Positions 17,729-27,263 are shown, counted from the first letter of the stretch. The stretch: DNA of 64,000 bases from Mobilitalea torta (GCF_050433395.1 NZ_JBNPXH010000005.1:62001-126000), one strand, 5' to 3'. The notes: generated by a model from the sequence alone, not told the origin. Numbers and translations are program-made.

Positions 17729-19021
17729 ATGAATTACCGGAAGGTGAAGTCATCTATATCGGAAGGGCAGCACAGCTCCCGTATCTATCCGGCAGCGCCG
17801 GAAACCCAGAATCTGGGGCACTTGAAGGTCCGCACTGTCACCCCCGGCCTGTCACCCGTCTCCGGAGTAAGGGTTACCATTTCCCCGGCGGCCTCTCCTG
17901 ATACCATTTTGGAAGAAGTAATTACCGATGCTTCGGGATTGACACCTGAAGTCAGCTTACCTGCCCCTTCCCCGGATTACAGCCAGGAGCCCTCTGCCAT
18001 GCAGCCCTATTCTGAGTACACAATCCGGATCTCCTCTCCCGGCTGTCCTGGGGTAATGGTACAGAATACAGAGGTTTTTCCGGACACCCTTGCCCTTTTG
18101 CCGACGGTCATAACCCCGGAGTCAGGAGAGAAGGACATCCTCTATCACGTACCCTCCCATGTACTTTCTGGTGATTATCCTCCCAAAATAGCCGAAAGTG
18201 AGGTAAAGACCACGGAGGAAGGAAAAGAAATCATAACCGGCAGCATTGTCATTCCTGAATTCATTATTGTCCACGACGGTTTTCCCACGGATCAAACCGC
18301 GGTAAATCATTATGTCCGCTTTCGGGATTACATCAAGAATATCGCTTCCGGTGAAAGCTACCCCACCTGGTCCGAGGAAACCCTGACCGCTGTCGTCCTT
18401 GCCATTCTCTCCTTCACCCTGAACCGGGTTTGTACGGAGTGGTACCGCGACCAGGGCTTTCCTTTTACGGTGACCTCCTCCTCAGCCTTTGACCACAAAT
18501 GGGTTCCCGGACGCAATATCTATGAAAATATCAGCCGGATCGTCGACCGCATGTTTACGAATTACCTTTCAAGGCCCGGCATACAGCAGCCGATTCTGAT
18601 CCAATACTGTGACGGCAGGAATATCCCCTGCCCCAGCTGGATGCCGCTGTGGGAGGCAAAAAAGCTGGGAGACCAGGGCAGAACCGCTATGGAGATTTTA
18701 AGAAATTACTATGGAAATTCCATCTATATCAATGTTGCCGCGGAGGTTTCAGGGGCTCCTTATCTCTGGCCGGGTTCGGACTTGTGTCTTAATGCGTCAG
18801 GGGCATATGTCAGAATTCTTCAGGAACAATTAAACCGCATCTCCGATGCCTACGGCATAATTCCAAAAATCACGGCAGACGGCCGGTACAACAGCAGAAC
18901 AATGGATGCCGTGCAAGTGTTCCAGCAGCTCTTCGATCTTGCGCCAACCGGAAACACGGATATGGCAACCTGGTATAAACTCTCCGGAATCTATACTGCC
19001 ATTGTCAGAGCAGCAAAATAG
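17729..19021 (+). CDS. SpoIID-like protein with C-terminal peptidoglycan-binding domain (copy 2)
   Basis: This is a tandem paralog of the preceding gene, 430 residues with the same three-part layout. Identical stretches include VRFRDYIKN, WYRDQGF versus WYRNQGY, and TNYLSRPGI. The N-terminal sandwich (VSGVRVTISPA), the SpoIID-like middle and the PG_binding_1 tail (LNASGAYVRILQEQLN, VFQQLFDLAPTG) are all kept. The ATG at 17729 is fixed by AGGAGG 7 bases upstream; an upstream in-frame ATG overlaps the first gene. It too lacks a signal peptide. The two genes form one unit and look like a duplication followed by divergence. Confidence 0.82.
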   Translation: MNYRKVKSSISEGQHSSRIYPAAPETQNLGHLKVRTVTPGLSPVSGVRVTISPAASPDTILEEVITDASGLTPEVSLPAPSPDYSQEPSAMQPYSEYTIRISSPGCPGVMVQNTEVFPDTLALLPTVITPESGEKDILYHVPSHVLSGDYPPKIAESEVKTTEEGKEIITGSIVIPEFIIVHDGFPTDQTAVNHYVRFRDYIKNIASGESYPTWSEETLTAVVLAILSFTLNRVCTEWYRDQGFPFTVTSSSAFDHKWVPGRNIYENISRIVDRMFTNYLSRPGIQQPILIQYCDGRNIPCPSWMPLWEAKKLGDQGRTAMEILRNYYGNSIYINVAAEVSGAPYLWPGSDLCLNASGAYVRILQEQLNRISDAYGIIPKITADGRYNSRTMDAVQVFQQLFDLAPTGNTDMATWYKLSGIYTAIVRAAK

Positions 19022-19024
19022 AAA

Positions 19025-19140
19025 TAAAGAGTCCGGCATGTGCATCCTGCGGAGCATTTTGTCGTATAGGACGAACTGACAAGAAAGCCTTGCCGGTCCC
19101 ATCCTGCAGGACATGGATCTAAGAGCCGGACGCTCTTTCT
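19025..19140. terminator. Large imperfect inverted repeat, likely bidirectional terminator
   Basis: AAAGAG-T-CCGGC near 19027 pairs over about 110 bases with GCCGGA-CG-CTCTTT ending near 19138. T-rich stretches lie outside on both strands. It sits between the convergent SpoIID-like copy 2 and thiT genes and may stop both transcripts. The large loop holds smaller inverted pieces (ATCCTGC/GCAGGA). Confidence 0.5.
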
Positions 19141-19177
19141 CCTCCTCAAGACGGAAGCCGTTCAAGGCTTTTGTCCG

Positions 19178-19849
19178 CTATGCCGCCTGGCGCTTTATCT
19201 GGTTCAAAGATGCCTGAACCGGAGGAATGAATAAAAGTATCAGCGTGACAGCCGCCTCCGGAACAATATAGGACGCATTATAGCCAAAGGAATAGATCCA
19301 GGGATTTTTATTTCCTGCGTAGATGGAGAAGAAAATAACGCCGGTGAGTACGTGGCACAGATATCTCCCTGCCACTCCCAGAATATATCCCTTGGCCATT
19401 CCCAACTTGGATTTTGCAAAGACACCGGATAATCCGAGACACCCGAAGGCAACGGGATAATCCAGAAGCAGCTGCACCGGATGGACCACATAGGGCTTCA
19501 GAATCAAATCCAGCAAGCCGCAGGCAATTCCGGTTAATACACCTGTTCTGGCACCATAGAGATAGCCGATGTAGCAGATAAAGAACATACGGAACAGCGT
19601 AATAGAGCCTCCAAAGGGAAAGTTAACCACCGTAAATATGGAGGTGATTACCGATAAGGCCACCGCTACCGCCGCGAAGGCCAGCTGCTTTGCATCCAGC
19701 TTCTTCTTGCTGCTTCCGCCGAAGATAAACATGGCAAGGAATAACAGCGCTATAACCAGAAATAACGCCACATTTCCCGCTGTGGTCGGAGAGTAGCTTC
19801 CGGACTCTGCATCCGTTACTACCAGAAAGTCAAATACCTTTTGTAACAT
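19178..19849 (-). CDS. thiT: Thiamine ECF transporter S component
   Basis: ThiT binds thiamine in the membrane and works with a shared energy-coupling module (EcfT plus two ATPases). The 223-residue protein has about six hydrophobic segments and family hallmarks: KQLAFAAVAVALS at the first conserved helix, NFPFGGSITLFRM, GYLYGARTGVLTG and LLDYPVAFGCLGLSG. The ATG at 19849 follows AAGGAGGA. A TPP riboswitch lies directly upstream, which supports thiamine as substrate. The EcfA/EcfT genes are not in the window, as is normal for group II ECF systems. Confidence 0.94.
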   Translation of the reverse strand: MLQKVFDFLVVTDAESGSYSPTTAGNVALFLVIALLFLAMFIFGGSSKKKLDAKQLAFAAVAVALSVITSIFTVVNFPFGGSITLFRMFFICYIGYLYGARTGVLTGIACGLLDLILKPYVVHPVQLLLDYPVAFGCLGLSGVFAKSKLGMAKGYILGVAGRYLCHVLTGVIFFSIYAGNKNPWIYSFGYNASYIVPEAAVTLILLFIPPVQASLNQIKRQAA

Positions 19850-19856
19850 AAAAAAA

Positions 19857-19882
19857 TCCTCCTTTTCATTGCGCATAGGAGG
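19857..19882 (-). promoter_or_regulatory. Expression platform of the TPP riboswitch: hairpin masking the thiT ribosome site
   Basis: CCTCCT (19882-19877) is complementary to AGGAGG (19863-19858), which is the thiT ribosome site. The hairpin is followed by seven T before the ATG. It could both hide the ribosome site and act as a weak terminator, giving repression when TPP is bound. Confidence 0.65.
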
Positions 19883-19892
19883 GGCCACTTGA

Positions 19893-19980
19893 TTGCTTCC
19901 TTCCGCCGGCATTATCCGGATCAAGTAGTAAGGGTCAGCGTATTATCAATACGCCTCTCAGCCCTGGGCTCCCCTAGCAT
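19893..19980 (-). ncRNA. TPP riboswitch (THI element)
   Basis: Read on the minus strand, the element has the conserved THI-box parts in order: GGGGAGC, GCTGAGAGG, ACCCTT, CTTGATCCGGATAATGCC, then GGCGGAAGGAA. These form the thiamine-binding core of two parallel helices. It lies 44 bases upstream of the thiT start. Binding of thiamine pyrophosphate should turn off thiT. Confidence 0.96.
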
Positions 19981-20011
19981 TAAATATATAAAATATAAAT
20001 TGTACCGTTTA

Positions 20012-20040
20012 ATCATATCCAATAATGGGGGGCCTGTCAA
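20012..20040 (-). promoter_or_regulatory. Candidate promoter of the TPP riboswitch/thiT transcript
   Basis: TTGACA (20040-20035) and TATGAT (20017-20012) are 17 bases apart on the minus strand, about 30 bases upstream of the riboswitch core. Confidence 0.75.
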
Positions 20041-20067
20041 TAGAATTCTGTCATTTTTCATAATGAC

Positions 20068-20096
20068 TTGCTTCCCCCTCTTCTTTCCCTTATAAT
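20068..20096 (+). promoter_or_regulatory. Candidate promoter of the amidase gene
   Basis: TTGCTT (20068-20073) and a perfect TATAAT (20091-20096) are separated by 17 bases. The expected start near 20103 gives a leader of about 50 bases before the amidase ATG. Confidence 0.75.
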
Positions 20097-20153
20097 TAAG
20101 AAAAAGATCCTTGTACAAGAACCGGGAAGGATGATATAAGGAGGACATCCCCT

Positions 20154-21083
20154 ATGATGAGACGAAATTATAAACTACTGACAGCTTTCGGCGCTGTGCT
20201 GCTTCTGCTCCTCTCCCTGTCCCTGTCCGCCTGCCTTAAGAAGCAGGAACCGGCGGAGATGACGGCGCTGATGGCAAAGGCGGCTACCACACCAACACCC
20301 ACCGCTTCTCCCACGAAGAAACAACAGGATAGCTCTTCTTATGAAAAGAAAGACTCCAGCTCCCGGCCGGATAACGCTTCACCCAAAAAATCCGATAAAA
20401 AACAGAAGGAGGAGCCGGCTTCAGAGGAAGAGAAGGAGCCCAAGAAGCGGATGATCGCCATCGATGCCGGGCATCAGGGCAAGGGAAACAGCAAAAAGGA
20501 GCCCGTCGGCCCGGGTGCTAAAACAAAAAAAGCCAAGGTGACCTCAGGAACCCAGGGGGTTGCCACAAAGGTTCCCGAATACAAGCTTACCCTGGTAATT
20601 GCTCTCAAGGTCAAGGAAGAGCTGATCAACCGCGGATACGATGTCTTTATGATCCGGGAAACCCATGATGTAGACATAAGCAATAAGGAGCGTGCCGACA
20701 TGGCCAATGAAAGCGGCGCCGATCTCTTTATCCGTATTCACGCGGACGGCTCCGAGAACTCCAGCGTCAGCGGAACCAGCACCCTCTATCCCTCCAAGGA
20801 TAATCCCTATGTGTCCCATCTGAGCGAGGATAGCTATGCCCTGTCCAAGGCAATCGTCGATTCTATGTGTAAGCTCACAAAAGCCAAGAACCGGGGAGCC
20901 ATCGCCAGGGACGACTTAAGCGGCATTAATTGGTGCACTATCCCCGTCAGTGTGATCGAAATGGGCTATATGAGCAATAAGAAGGAAGATACTCTGATGC
21001 AGGAGGAGGAATATCAGGACAAGCTGGTTCAAGGAATCTGCAATGGAATTGACGCTTATTATGAAGGAAAGAACAGGGACTGA
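20154..21083 (+). CDS. Lipoprotein N-acetylmuramoyl-L-alanine amidase (Amidase_3)
   Basis: The enzyme cleaves the amide bond between muramic acid and the stem peptide. The 309-residue protein has a lipobox LSAC with Cys27 as the lipidated residue, so it is anchored on the outer face of the membrane. A low-complexity Thr/Pro then Lys/Glu-rich spacer (about 40-97) precedes the catalytic domain. Zinc ligands of the Amidase_3 family are visible: His107 (IDAGHQG), Glu142 (VPEYKL) and His196 (RIHADG), with catalytic Glu269 (VIEMGY). AGGAGG lies 9 bases before the ATG at 20154. It converges on gltD with only 12 bases between stops. Confidence 0.94.
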   Translation: MMRRNYKLLTAFGAVLLLLLSLSLSACLKKQEPAEMTALMAKAATTPTPTASPTKKQQDSSSYEKKDSSSRPDNASPKKSDKKQKEEPASEEEKEPKKRMIAIDAGHQGKGNSKKEPVGPGAKTKKAKVTSGTQGVATKVPEYKLTLVIALKVKEELINRGYDVFMIRETHDVDISNKERADMANESGADLFIRIHADGSENSSVSGTSTLYPSKDNPYVSHLSEDSYALSKAIVDSMCKLTKAKNRGAIARDDLSGINWCTIPVSVIEMGYMSNKKEDTLMQEEEYQDKLVQGICNGIDAYYEGKNRD

Positions 21084-21095
21084 CCTGGGTTGGCC

Positions 21096-22580
21096 CTACA
21101 GGTTACTGTAGCCCATTAAGTGTTCATCCACTGCCTTTGCCGCTTCCCTGCCTTCTCTGATCGCCCATACCACTAAGGACTGGCCCCGGTGCATATCACC
21201 GGTCACAAAGATTTCTCCGTTGCTGGTCCGGTAGGAGCCTTCCTGGGTTGCCACATTGCTTCTTGCATTTAATTCCACATCAAAAGCCTTTGCCACATAT
21301 TCTTCCGTTCCCAGGAAGCCTGCCGCTATGAAGACATAGTCCGCTTCCACCACATATTCGCTTCCCGGAATTTCCTCCATGACGGAGCGTCCCGCCTGTG
21401 CATCGTATTTACTGCAGAGCTTAACAAGCTTAATCCTGGTAAGGCTGCCTTCCTTATCCGCAATAAATTCCTTGACGGTGGTTTCATACACTCTGGGATC
21501 CTGACCGAATACAGCAATGGCTTCCTCCTGACCGTAGTCTGTCTTTAGGATCTTGGGCCACTCCGGCCAGGGATTGTCTTCCGTTCTGCTTTCCGGGGGC
21601 TTTGGCAGCATTTCTACCTGAAGAACGGACTTTGCCCCCTGTCTGATGCTGGTGCCGACACAATCATTTCCCGTATCCCCTCCGCCGATGACCACCACAT
21701 TCTTATCCTTCGTATTAACACAGGCATGATCCTCAAAGCCGGAATCAAGAAAGCTCTTGGTAACACCCTTTAAGAAATCCACAGCAAAATAGATTCCCCC
21801 GGCCTCCCTTCCTGGGGCCTTGATGTCTCTCGGCCTGGAAGCTCCGCAGGCAAGAATAATGCTGTCAAATTCCTTTCGGATATCAGAAGCCTTATAATTC
21901 TTACCGACATCCGCTCCTGTTATAAAGATCACGCCTTCTTCTTTCATAATGGAGATTCTGCGTTCAATGATGTGCTTCTCCAGCTTCATGTTGGGAATGC
22001 CGTACATCAGCAGCCCTCCGATGCGGTCGGAACGCTCAAATACCGTCACCAGGTGCCCTCTTTTGTTTAACTGGTCCGCCGCCGCAAGGCCGGAAGGGCC
22101 GGAGCCTATGACCGCAACCTTTTTCCCGGTTCTTATCTTAGGAGGCTGGGGAGATACAAAGCCTGATTTATAACCATGTTCGATAATACTTAACTCATTT
22201 TCCTTAATAGCCACCGGATCGGTCACCACATTGCAGGTGCAGGCCGGCTCACAGGGAGCCGGGCATACCCTTCCCGTAAATTCCGGGAAATTATTGGTCT
22301 TAAACAGGCGCTTGAAGGCCTGCTCCAGGTTTCCGTTATACAGCAGGTCATTCCATTCCGGTACCAGATTATTTAAAGGACAGCCTGAGGTCATGCCATT
22401 TAAGATAACGCCTGACTGGCAGAAGGGGACACCGCAATCCATACATCTTGCCCCCTGGATTTTCTGCTCTTCTTCGGAAAGGGGAATGTGAAATTCGTTA
22501 AAATTCGTGATACGTTCAAGAGGAGCAAGCCCCTTCCTTCGTTTTCTCTCATATTCCATAAATCCCGTTGGTTTTCCCAT
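21096..22580 (-). CDS. gltD: Glutamate synthase (NADPH) small subunit
   Basis: GltD passes electrons from NADPH through FAD and iron-sulfur clusters to the large subunit. The 494-residue length is normal. The N-terminal cluster motifs CMDCGVPFCQ and CPAPCEPAC are intact. The FAD-binding GSGPSGLAAADQL and the NADPH-binding VIGGGDTGNDCVG motifs follow, and the C-terminal TGDMHRGQSLVVWA closes the FAD site. It starts 20 bp after gltB with GGAGG upstream, so the two are one operon. Confidence 0.96.
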   Translation of the reverse strand: MGKPTGFMEYERKRRKGLAPLERITNFNEFHIPLSEEEQKIQGARCMDCGVPFCQSGVILNGMTSGCPLNNLVPEWNDLLYNGNLEQAFKRLFKTNNFPEFTGRVCPAPCEPACTCNVVTDPVAIKENELSIIEHGYKSGFVSPQPPKIRTGKKVAVIGSGPSGLAAADQLNKRGHLVTVFERSDRIGGLLMYGIPNMKLEKHIIERRISIMKEEGVIFITGADVGKNYKASDIRKEFDSIILACGASRPRDIKAPGREAGGIYFAVDFLKGVTKSFLDSGFEDHACVNTKDKNVVVIGGGDTGNDCVGTSIRQGAKSVLQVEMLPKPPESRTEDNPWPEWPKILKTDYGQEEAIAVFGQDPRVYETTVKEFIADKEGSLTRIKLVKLCSKYDAQAGRSVMEEIPGSEYVVEADYVFIAAGFLGTEEYVAKAFDVELNARSNVATQEGSYRTSNGEIFVTGDMHRGQSLVVWAIREGREAAKAVDEHLMGYSNL

Positions 22581-22600
22581 CGCTTCTTACCTCCTTCTCT

Positions 22601-25600
22601 TCATACGGTTCTGGTGTTGGCGAAAAACGCCTCTATCTGTGCCTGCTCTTTGCTCAATCCCTTCTCTTCCATCCGGACGATGGTCATAAGCATACGGCTG
22701 TAGTCATAAGGAATGATTTTCTTAAATTTCGGCAGATACTCCATAAAGTGTTCCAGAATATCCTTGCCTTTCGCCGAGCCGGTGGCTTCCACATGCTCCG
22801 TTATCATATTCTTCAGCTCCAGAACATCATATTTTTCCGTAACGGCTTCCACGGATACCATCTCTTTATTCAGCTTCTTATACAGGCTGCTGCCTTCATC
22901 CAATACATAAGCAATGCCGCCGCTCATCCCCGCCGCAAAATTCTTTCCGGTAGTGCCAAGAACAACCACTCTTCCGCCCGTCATGTATTCACAGCCGTGA
23001 TCACCCACGCCTTCCACAACGGCACTGGCACCGGAGTTACGTACGCAGAAGCGCTCTCCCGCCACACCGTTGATGAATACCTTCCCGCTGGTGGCACCAT
23101 ACAGGGCCACATTTCCGATGATGATGTTCTGATCCGCCTCAAATCTCGTTCCCTTCGGGGGATATACCACCAGCTTGCCGCCGGAAAGGCCTTTTCCGAA
23201 ATAGTCATTGCTGTCGCCGGAAAGGATCAGGGTAAGCCCCTTAGGGATGAACGCTCCGAAGCTCTGTCCGCCGCTTCCCTTGCATTGGATCACATAGGTA
23301 TCCTCCTCCAGAGAGGTGCCATGGGCTCTGGTTATCTCCGAACCCAGAATGGTTCCAAAGGTGCGGTCGGTGTTGGATACCTCCGCTTCCATCCGTTTGG
23401 ATTGACCGGACGCAAGAGCAGTTTTCAGCTTCTTTAACAAGACCTTTTCATCAAGGGTATTCTCCAGGCCGAAATCATATCTCCTTCCAGGATTAAAATG
23501 AGCCTCTTTCGTATCTCCGGCAAAGGAATTGTCAAGGATCCGGGAAAGATCAATTCTTGCCGCTCTTCCAATCCTGACGGTGTCCTTTGCTTTCAGCAGA
23601 CTGCTTCTTCCGACCAATTCCTCCAGCCTTCTGACACCCAGTCTCGCCATATATTCTCTTACTTCTTCCGCAATAAAGCGCATAAAATTCACCACATATT
23701 CCGGCTTTCCTTTAAAATTCTTTCTCAGCTCCGGATTCTGGGTGGCAACACCCACAGGACAGGTATCCAGGTTGCATACACGCATCATCACACAGCCCAG
23801 AGTTACCAGGGGTGCTGTTGCAAAACCGAATTCCTCCGCCCCGAGGAGCGCCGCAATTACAACATCCCTTCCGGTCATCAGCTTACCGTCGGTCTCCACC
23901 ATTACTCTGGAACGCAGGCCGTTCATAAGCAGGGTCTGATGGGTCTCCGCAAGCCCCAGCTCCCAGGGAAGTCCGGCATTGTGAATGGAATTCCCCGGTG
24001 CCGCTCCGGTACCTCCGTCAAAGCCGGAGATGAGAATTACCTGGGCCCCTGCCTTTGCCACACCGGCGGCAACGGTTCCGACTCCCGCTTCTGAAACCAG
24101 CTTCACAGAGATTCTGGCGTTCTTATTGGAATTCTTAAGGTCATAGATCAGCTGTGCCAGATCCTCAATGGAATAGATATCATGGTGGGGAGGCGGGGAG
24201 ATGAGTCCCACGCCGGGGGTGGAATGCCTGGTTTTGGCTATCCAGGGATAGACCTTTTCCGCGGGAAGCTGACCGCCCTCACCGGGCTTTGCCCCCTGTG
24301 CCATCTTGATCTGTATTTCCTTTGCGCTGACAAGATACTGGCTGGTAACACCAAAACGCCCGGATGCCACCTGCTTAATGGCCGAACATTTATTAAAACC
24401 GTCCCTTCCCACGGTAAGGCGTTCCAGACTTTCACCGCCCTCCCCGCTGTTGGACTTGCCGCCTAACATATTCATGGCGATGGCCAGGGTCTCATGGGCC
24501 TCCTGGGAGATGGAACCATAGGACATGGCTCCGGTCTTAAAGCGCTTTATAATGGAGTCCGCACTTTCTACTTCCTCGATGGGAATGCCTGTCTCTGGAA
24601 AGTTAAAGTCCAGAAGACCTCTTAAATTAACGCCTTCCTCTTCCTTCTCAATCAGCTTTGTATATTCCTTAAAAAGCCCGTAATCCCCTGTTCTGGTGGC
24701 TTTCTGCAGATGGTGGATGGTCTGGGGGTTGTAGAGATGCTCCTCCTTCCCGCTTCTTAGCTTATGATTGCCGCTGTTTTCCAGGGTCAGGTCCGTATTT
24801 AAGCCCAGAGGATCAAAGGCTCCGGAATGAAGCTCCTCTACCTGCTTTTCTATATCCTTTATGGTAATACCTCCGATTCTGCTTACCGTATGAGTAAAGT
24901 ATTTATCGATGACCTGATCGCTGATGCCGATGGCTTCAAATATCTTGGAGCCCTGGTAGGACTGGATCGTTGAAATTCCCATCTTGGAAGCAATCTTAAC
25001 GATCCCTTTTAAAATGGCCTTATTATAGTCATTTACCGCCGCATAATAATCTTTGTCCAGCATATTATTGGTGATGAGCTGCTTAATGGTCTCCTGGGCC
25101 AGGTAGGGATTCACGGCACAGGCACCGTAGCCCAGCAGAGTGGCAAAATGATGCACCTCTCTTGGCTCCCCGCTCTCTAAAATCATCGCCACAGCCGTCC
25201 TCTTTCTGGTTCTGACCAGATGCTGCTGCATGGCGGATACGGCAAGAAGGGAAGGAATCGCCACATGGTTCTCATCCACACCTCTGTCGGAAAGGATCAG
25301 GACATTGGCGCCCTCCTTGTAGGCACGGTCCGCTTCCACAAAGATATGATCGAGTGCTCTCTCCAGGGAGGTATTTTTATAATATATGATGGGAATGGTC
25401 TCCACCTTGAAGCCCGGTATTTTCATGGATTTGATCTTTAACAGGTCCGTGCTGGTGAGGATGGGGTTGTGGATCTTAAGCACCTTGCAGTTTTTCGCCG
25501 CTTCCTCCAGGAGATTGCCGTCTTCACCGATATAAACATCCGTAGCGGTGACGATTTCTTCCCGGATGGCATCAATGGGCGGATTGGTCACCTGGGCGAA

Positions 25601-27163
25601 CATCTGGCGGAAATAGCTGAACAACGGAGGGTTGCTCCCTGACAGGATGGGAAGGGGGCTGTCGGCGCCCATTGCCGCCACCGGCTCCCCTCCGGTTCTT
25701 GCCATGGGAAGGATGGCGGTTCTGTAATCCTCATAGGTATAGCCGAAGGCTTTTTGAAGCCTTGCTCTTTCCTCGTCCTCATACTCCCATACCTTCTGGT
25801 TGGGGATGGGAAGATTCTTTAATTTCACCAGATTGCTGTCCAGCCATTCGCCGTAGGGGCTGCGGCCGGCATAGCTGTTCTTTAAATCCTCGTCGTCAAT
25901 GACACAGCCCTTTACCGTATCCACTAAGAGCATCTTGCCGGGACGCAGCCGCTCCTTCTTCACAATCTTCTCCGGGGCAATCTCCAGCACTCCCACCTCG
26001 GAGGAAAGAATCACATGGTCATCGTCTGTGATATAATAACGGGAGGGTCTTAAGCCGTTGCGGTCAAGGACTGCGCCCATGATATCCCCGTCGCTGAAAA
26101 GAATGGAGGCCGGGCCGTCCCAGGGCTCCATCATGGTGGCATAATACTGGTAGAAATCCTTCTTCTCCCGGCTCATATTCTGGTCATTGGTCCAGGGCTC
26201 CGGTATGGTTATCATGACGGCGAGAGGCAGCTCCATGCCGCTCATGACCAGGAATTCCAGGGCATTGTCCAGCATGGCGGAGTCGGAGCCTTCCGTGTTG
26301 ATTACGGGAAGAATCTTATGAAGCTCCTTATTCAGATACCTTGACTGCATGGTCTCTTCCCTGGCCAGCATCTTATCCACATTGCCCCGGATGGTATTGA
26401 TTTCACCGTTGTGCACGATCAGCCGGTTGGGATGGGCCCTGTGCCAGCTTGGATTGGTGTTGGTGCTGAAACGGGAATGAACGATGGCAATGGCGGATTC
26501 ATAGTCCTCCTGCTGCAAATCCGCAAAGAACCTGCGAAGCTGTTTTACAAGGAACATCCCCTTATATACGATGGTGCGGCTGGACAGGGATACCACATAG
26601 GTATTGTCGTTGCTCTGCTCAAACACCCTTCTGGCAATATAGAGCTTCCGGTCAAATTCCAGCCCTTTCTTCACGCCCTGGGGTCTCTTTACAAAGCCCT
26701 GCTGGATACAGGGCATACATTCCACCGCCCTTTGCCCCAGGATATCCGGCGCAATGGGAACCTCCCGCCATCCCAAGAACTCCATTCCTTCCTTTTCCAC
26801 GATGATTTCGAACATCTTCTTCGCCTGGTTTCTGGACAGCTCCTCCTGGGGAAAGAAGAACATGCCGATGCCGTAATCCCGCTCTTTGCCGAGGTCGATG
26901 TGAAGCTGCTGCGCTTCCTTTGCAAAGAATTTATGGGAGATCTGAAGCAGGATTCCGACACCGTCCCCGGTCTTTCCTTCCGCATCCTTTCCGGCACGGT
27001 GTTCCAGATTCTCAACAATCTTTAACGCATCGGCCACGGTTTCATGGGTTTTTACGCCCTTGATATTAACGACTGCACCGATTCCGCAGTTATCATGTTC
27101 AAATCGGGGATCATACAGCCCTACCCTCGTACGCTTTGTCTCTTCTACGCCATATCTGTCCAT
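22601..27163 (-). CDS. gltB: Glutamate synthase (NADPH) large subunit
   Basis: GltB makes two glutamates from glutamine and 2-oxoglutarate. The 1520-residue protein has the class II amidotransferase domain with nucleophile Cys26 (DNCGIGA), so a 25-residue propeptide must be removed. The central domain, the FMN-binding synthase domain (GAMSYGSISQEAH, then AKPGEGGQLP) and the 3Fe-4S motif (CVMMRVCNLDTCPVG) follow. The C-terminal beta-helix (GSGGQSFGAF and repeated GxxxG turns) completes the family layout. Upstream lie a consensus promoter (27264-27292) and a strong hairpin (27212-27251). Confidence 0.96.
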   Translation of the reverse strand: MDRYGVEETKRTRVGLYDPRFEHDNCGIGAVVNIKGVKTHETVADALKIVENLEHRAGKDAEGKTGDGVGILLQISHKFFAKEAQQLHIDLGKERDYGIGMFFFPQEELSRNQAKKMFEIIVEKEGMEFLGWREVPIAPDILGQRAVECMPCIQQGFVKRPQGVKKGLEFDRKLYIARRVFEQSNDNTYVVSLSSRTIVYKGMFLVKQLRRFFADLQQEDYESAIAIVHSRFSTNTNPSWHRAHPNRLIVHNGEINTIRGNVDKMLAREETMQSRYLNKELHKILPVINTEGSDSAMLDNALEFLVMSGMELPLAVMITIPEPWTNDQNMSREKKDFYQYYATMMEPWDGPASILFSDGDIMGAVLDRNGLRPSRYYITDDDHVILSSEVGVLEIAPEKIVKKERLRPGKMLLVDTVKGCVIDDEDLKNSYAGRSPYGEWLDSNLVKLKNLPIPNQKVWEYEDEERARLQKAFGYTYEDYRTAILPMARTGGEPVAAMGADSPLPILSGSNPPLFSYFRQMFAQVTNPPIDAIREEIVTATDVYIGEDGNLLEEAAKNCKVLKIHNPILTSTDLLKIKSMKIPGFKVETIPIIYYKNTSLERALDHIFVEADRAYKEGANVLILSDRGVDENHVAIPSLLAVSAMQQHLVRTRKRTAVAMILESGEPREVHHFATLLGYGACAVNPYLAQETIKQLITNNMLDKDYYAAVNDYNKAILKGIVKIASKMGISTIQSYQGSKIFEAIGISDQVIDKYFTHTVSRIGGITIKDIEKQVEELHSGAFDPLGLNTDLTLENSGNHKLRSGKEEHLYNPQTIHHLQKATRTGDYGLFKEYTKLIEKEEEGVNLRGLLDFNFPETGIPIEEVESADSIIKRFKTGAMSYGSISQEAHETLAIAMNMLGGKSNSGEGGESLERLTVGRDGFNKCSAIKQVASGRFGVTSQYLVSAKEIQIKMAQGAKPGEGGQLPAEKVYPWIAKTRHSTPGVGLISPPPHHDIYSIEDLAQLIYDLKNSNKNARISVKLVSEAGVGTVAAGVAKAGAQVILISGFDGGTGAAPGNSIHNAGLPWELGLAETHQTLLMNGLRSRVMVETDGKLMTGRDVVIAALLGAEEFGFATAPLVTLGCVMMRVCNLDTCPVGVATQNPELRKNFKGKPEYVVNFMRFIAEEVREYMARLGVRRLEELVGRSSLLKAKDTVRIGRAARIDLSRILDNSFAGDTKEAHFNPGRRYDFGLENTLDEKVLLKKLKTALASGQSKRMEAEVSNTDRTFGTILGSEITRAHGTSLEEDTYVIQCKGSGGQSFGAFIPKGLTLILSGDSNDYFGKGLSGGKLVVYPPKGTRFEADQNIIIGNVALYGATSGKVFINGVAGERFCVRNSGASAVVEGVGDHGCEYMTGGRVVVLGTTGKNFAAGMSGGIAYVLDEGSSLYKKLNKEMVSVEAVTEKYDVLELKNMITEHVEATGSAKGKDILEHFMEYLPKFKKIIPYDYSRMLMTIVRMEEKGLSKEQAQIEAFFANTRTV

Positions 27164-27209
27164 TCACACGCCTCTTTTCTTCTAAATTTACCTGGGGTTG
27201 TATCTATAC

Positions 27210-27251
27210 AAAAAGGCGTTCCTGAAAGCTTTACCTTTCAAGAACGCCTTT
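27210..27251 (-). terminator. Strong hairpin with T-run in the gltB leader
   Basis: On the minus strand, AAAGGCGTTC-T-TGAAAG pairs with CTTTCA-G-GAACGCCTTT and is followed by T residues to 27210. It could end transcripts of the giant surface-protein gene upstream, but it also lies a few bases after the predicted gltB transcription start, so it could be a 5' stabilising hairpin or an attenuator. Confidence 0.75.
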
Positions 27252-27263
27252 GTTCTGAGACTG

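Noticed and set aside
22568..23437. 289-codon plus-strand frame
   Set aside because: It is antisense to gltB and the gltB-gltD junction; no family likeness.
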